Shown here: positions 7,296 to 9,211 of the stretch, piece after piece
How positions within the stretch are numbered: the stretch's first letter is position 1
How the letters are laid out: each line of letters starts with the position of its first letter
DNA from: CAYLNK01 sp964384675
GTDB taxonomy: Bacteria > Acidobacteriota > Thermoanaerobaculia > UBA5066
Assembly (NCBI GenBank): GCA_964384675.1
Contig: CAYLNK010000278.1
Location: 1-9,211, forward strand
Length of the DNA: 9,211 bases
Reading direction: 5' to 3'
The notes under the pieces: model-generated
The model's input: only the letters and a program-made list of their open reading frames with translations
Databases searched by the model: none
Told to the model about the DNA's origin: nothing
Position numbers and translations under genes: made by a program

Positions 7296-8143
7296 CGGAC
7301 CTGCAGCCGCCGGCCGACGTCGGCCGCGAGCGCGGGGAGCGAGCGCTTCCAGTACGGCCAGTCGTGGACCCCGGGCTCGAGCACCAGCTCGCGGGAGACG
7401 CCCATCACCCCCAGGTACCTGTCGAAGAACCCGGCCACCTCGGAGAGGCGGTACTTGTCCTCGGTGCCGCACCGCACCAGGACCTCCGGCGCGGTGTGGC
7501 GGAGCTCGGGGCGGTCGAGCAGGATCTCGTACAGGTCGTTCTGGTGGAAGCCGTTCTCCAGCTCGTCGCTCCCGAACACGCCCTTCAGCCCTGGCCGCAG
7601 GAAGAACGGCAGCTCCTGCATCGTGCGCCAGGTGAGCTGCTGGATCGCCGGCGAGAGGCCCCCGACGACGGCGAAGAGCCCGGGCCGGGTCAGGCCCAGC
7701 CGGAGCGCGCCGTAGCCGCCCATCGAGATCCCGACCGCCGCCCGGGCGCGGCGCTCCGGGATCGTGCGGTATCGCGCGTCGACCCACGGCACCAGGCCGT
7801 CGGCCAGGAACGTCGCCATCGGGCGCGAGCCGTCGTACGCGTCGACCCACCACGTTCCCTTGCCGCGCGGCGCGACCACGAGCATCTCGGGGAGGGTCCC
7901 GTCGCGCATCGCCTGGAGGAGCGCGGTGTCGACGCCGTTCTTCACCAGCACCTCCTCGCTCCCCTGCGCGTCGTGGAGGAAGTAGAGGACCGGGAAGCGG
8001 CGGCCGGGCTCGAGGGCGTACGAGGGAGGGAGCGTGACGACGACCGGCACCGGGCCGGGCAGGCCGGGAGCCGGCACGCTCTCGCGCACCGGTCCCGGGG
8101 CCGGCGCGAGCGCCATCAGCAGCGCCAGCAGGGGCGCCCGCAC
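7292..8143 (-). CDS. Exported esterase, alpha/beta-hydrolase (esterase D/antigen 85 type)
   Basis: This 283-residue protein has an Arg-2 n-region and a hydrophobic stretch (about 4-16) as signal peptide. It then has a typical putative-esterase core: P-V-L-Y-F-L-H-D (51-58) with the oxyanion loop, P-E-M-L-V-V-A-P-R-G (85-94), the nucleophile elbow G-I-S140-M-G-G-Y-G-A-L-R, and the acid and base at V-R-C-G-T-E-D229-K and E-P-G-V-H260-D-W. A full Ser-Asp-His triad is therefore present. Members hydrolyse esters such as S-formylglutathione, feruloyl or acyl-sugar esters. The export signal points to an extracytoplasmic substrate, which is not identified. The GTG start shares one base with the preceding gene's TAG stop (TAGTG), so translation is probably coupled. 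Confidence 0.88.
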   Translation of the reverse strand: MRAPLLALLMALAPAPGPVRESVPAPGLPGPVPVVVTLPPSYALEPGRRFPVLYFLHDAQGSEEVLVKNGVDTALLQAMRDGTLPEMLVVAPRGKGTWWVDAYDGSRPMATFLADGLVPWVDARYRTIPERRARAAVGISMGGYGALRLGLTRPGLFAVVGGLSPAIQQLTWRTMQELPFFLRPGLKGVFGSDELENGFHQNDLYEILLDRPELRHTAPEVLVRCGTEDKYRLSEVAGFFDRYLGVMGVSRELVLEPGVHDWPYWKRSLPALAADVGRRLQVR

Positions 8144-8928
8144 TACGGAGCCGCCGGGCCCGCGATCGCCGGCGGCGGCTTCAGCGCCGCCTCGTCCACG
8201 GTGCCGGAGACGGCCAGGTTGTCGAAGCGGATCGTCTTCGTGCCGTCGGGATGCACCTTGCGCGTGGAGAGGAGGAGCCCGCCCACCTCCGAGAGGTCCG
8301 TCCAGGTCCAGCGCGTCGGGGGCGGCTCGGACCCCTGGAGCTGGTACTCCCAGCCGAGCATCCGGCCCGTGGCGGGGTCGAGGAAGTGCTTGTAGACGTC
8401 GCCCGGCGTCAGCCCGACCTCGCCGAAGCTGAGCCGGATGACGTGCGCCTTCTGGCCCCCGAATTCGGCCTCCCCCTCGTCGGCGAGGTTGACACCGGGG
8501 TCGAGCACCTTCAGCGGCGCGAGGAGCCAGTAGCTGTCGTTGATGAAGCGCCCGTACGCGCTCGCCAGGACCTTGGCGGCCTCGTCCCCGGTCAGGCGCG
8601 CGCCGTTCTTCAGGATCACCGCCTTGCCGAGGTCCTTCGGCGCGTTGACGTCGAAGTACGCGGTGTAGCCCTTCTCGCCCGGCACGTCGACCCGGTAGCG
8701 CCCGGTGTAGCGGTCCCAGTAATGGGAGAACGACGCCTTGCGGCCCGGGAACTCGACGACGAAGTCGAAGCGGAAGTACCGGGCTGCTTCCCAGCGCGCG
8801 CCGCCGTGGGCCGCCATCTCCTTGCGCGCGGCCTCGACGGCCGCGGCGTCGCGCTTCTCCCCTTCAGCGAGGAGCGGCGGTGTGGCGAGGAGGGAGAGGA
8901 GAGCAGCGGCGACGGCGTTGCGCACCAT
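8143..8928 (-). CDS. Exported DUF6503-like/LolA-fold protein of unknown function
   Basis: This 261-residue protein starts with M-V-R-N and a hydrophobic stretch (about 5-20) ending L-A-E, a signal peptide with no lipobox Cys. The mature protein begins with a helix ending M-A-A-H-G-G-A-R-W (38-46), then alternating strands: F-R-F-D-F-V-V-E-F (52-60), Y-R-V-D (78-81), D-S-Y-W-L-L-A-P-L-K-V-L-D-P-G-V-N-L (131-148), A-H-V-I-R-L-S-F (161-168), D-V-Y-K-H-F-L-D (177-184), G-W-E-Y-Q-L (192-197) and F-D-N-L-A-V (235-240). The AHGG-W start, YWLxxPxKxxDPGV centre and VYxxFLD segment resemble DUF6503 and related LolA/LolB-like open-barrel proteins, which are thought to hold lipids. Function is inferred only from fold likeness. 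It is first in a tightly spaced four-gene run. The ATG has TAGAAT 6 nt upstream and no Shine-Dalgarno. Confidence 0.8.
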   Translation of the reverse strand: MVRNAVAAALLSLLATPPLLAEGEKRDAAAVEAARKEMAAHGGARWEAARYFRFDFVVEFPGRKASFSHYWDRYTGRYRVDVPGEKGYTAYFDVNAPKDLGKAVILKNGARLTGDEAAKVLASAYGRFINDSYWLLAPLKVLDPGVNLADEGEAEFGGQKAHVIRLSFGEVGLTPGDVYKHFLDPATGRMLGWEYQLQGSEPPPTRWTWTDLSEVGGLLLSTRKVHPDGTKTIRFDNLAVSGTVDEAALKPPPAIAGPAAP

Positions 8929-8934
8929 CCCGCC

Positions 8935-8940
8935 ATTCTA
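8935..8940 (-). promoter_or_regulatory. Candidate -10 element of a leaderless start for the four-gene operon
   Basis: TAGAAT on the minus strand lies 6 nt before the ATG at 8928, so the transcript would start at the start codon. It is a close match to TATAAT and the best -10 in the window. No clear -35 is seen. Confidence 0.5.
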
Positions 8941-8956
8941 GGAGGTGGGAGCCTGC

Positions 8957-8962
8957 TAACCT
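8957..8962 (+). promoter_or_regulatory. Candidate extended -10 of a leaderless start at 8969
   Basis: TG-C-TAACCT (8954-8962) is an extended -10 form with the hexamer ending 6 nt before the GTG at 8969, so the first transcribed base would be at or near the start codon. The AGGAGGT at 8939-8945 is too far upstream to serve as Shine-Dalgarno and would lie outside the transcript. Confidence 0.45.
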
Positions 8963-8968
8963 CGGCCC

Positions 8969-9211
8969 GTGCCCGAGAGACGCCTGCGGCGGGGCGACGT
9001 GGTCGTCCTGACGACCCTCGCGCCCGATGGCTTCCCCCATCACGCGTTCCTGTCCGGGGACGAGGTGAGCGCACCCGTCGAGGGTCGCGTCGCCGTTTCG
9101 CTCGCGGCGGGGAGCCGCTCGGCCGCGAACCTCGACCGGCATCGCCGTGGGGCGCTGCTGTCGACCGCGGGGGGCGCGCTCGTGACCCGCGTGGTGCGCC
9201 GGCGCCGGAAC
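8969..9211 (+). CDS. Probable pyridoxamine-5'-phosphate-oxidase-like protein, N-terminal part (partial)
   Basis: An open frame of 81 codons runs from a GTG at 8969 to the window edge without a stop. It reads G-D-V-V-V-L-T-T-L-A-P-D-G-F-P-H-H-A-F-L-S (9-29), then G-R-V-A-V-S-L-A-A-G-S-R-S-A-A-N-L (39-55) and G-A-L-L-S-T (62-67). A strand with PDGxP, then a strand, Ser and N-L before a helix, is the usual start of the FMN-binding split-barrel (PNPOx-like) fold. Such proteins bind FMN or F420 or act as general-stress oxidoreductases. The assignment rests on the N-terminal pattern only, as the rest is outside the window. It is divergent from the four-gene run with 40 bp between starts, and no Shine-Dalgarno is at usable spacing. 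Confidence 0.6.
   Translation, partial: MPERRLRRGDVVVLTTLAPDGFPHHAFLSGDEVSAPVEGRVAVSLAAGSRSAANLDRHRRGALLSTAGGALVTRVVRRRRN

Noticed and set aside
7296..7853. Upstream extension of the HAD frame to make a 415-residue protein
   Set aside because: The extension is an Arg/Pro-rich shadow of the esterase gene. The ATG at 7295 puts motif I at residue 9 and forms a 4-bp ATGA overlap.
8939..8945. AGGAGGT as Shine-Dalgarno of the gene starting at 8969
   Set aside because: It is 24 nt from the GTG, too far for ribosome binding, and there is no better in-frame start close to it.

Overview
This is a GC-rich chromosomal window of about 70% GC by eye, densely packed with genes that show strong third-position G/C bias. 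No mobile element, CRISPR array, rRNA or tRNA was seen. The gene mix suggests a free-living, high-GC, Gram-negative-type bacterium, for example Acidobacteriota (Thermoanaerobaculia-like) or Myxococcota. It includes secreted peptidase and esterase proteins, a GIDE/MULAN-type membrane protein, a DUF971 protein and a DUF6503-like exported protein. The taxonomic guess is an inference from gene types and base composition only.

Layout, left to right. (1) 1-432 minus: N-terminal part of a multi-pass membrane protein of GT-C glycosyltransferase type, cut by the window edge. (2) 545-1107 plus: a two-gene toxin-antitoxin module, an RHH antitoxin with a MazF/PemK-type endoribonuclease overlapping by 4 bp. 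Its promoter lies among TGGTG/CACCA repeats that look like an autoregulatory operator. (3) 1186-2011 plus: a DUF971 (GBBH-like N-terminal) metal-binding protein followed by a YacP-type NYN-domain putative RNase. A hairpin at 2026-2054 separates them from the convergent genes. (4) 2077-5272 minus: an exported M3-family zinc oligopeptidase, preceded by an exported protein of unknown function that may be a relative of zinc peptidases lacking the metal motif. (5) 5317-6201 plus: a membrane protein with a GIDE/BAM-like domain. (6) 6212-8928 minus: a compact four-gene run of a DUF6503/LolA-like exported protein, an exported alpha/beta-hydrolase esterase, a HAD phosphatase and a four-TM protein, with junctions of 1-bp overlap, 4-bp overlap and a 10-bp gap. 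(7) 8969-9211 plus: the start of a probable pyridoxamine-5'-phosphate-oxidase-like protein that runs off the window.

The most notable pattern is regulatory. Several start codons have no Shine-Dalgarno sequence. Instead a -10-like hexamer (TANNNT or CANNAT/CATCAT) lies 6-7 nt upstream of the start codon, which predicts leaderless transcripts. The genes with a good Shine-Dalgarno (antitoxin, M3 peptidase, DUF971) lack a hexamer at that spacing. In one case the -10 hexamer overlaps the stop codon of the upstream gene. I found no convincing evidence for a wholly new multi-gene system. The genes are mostly recognisable housekeeping or accessory families plus three poorly characterised exported or membrane proteins.
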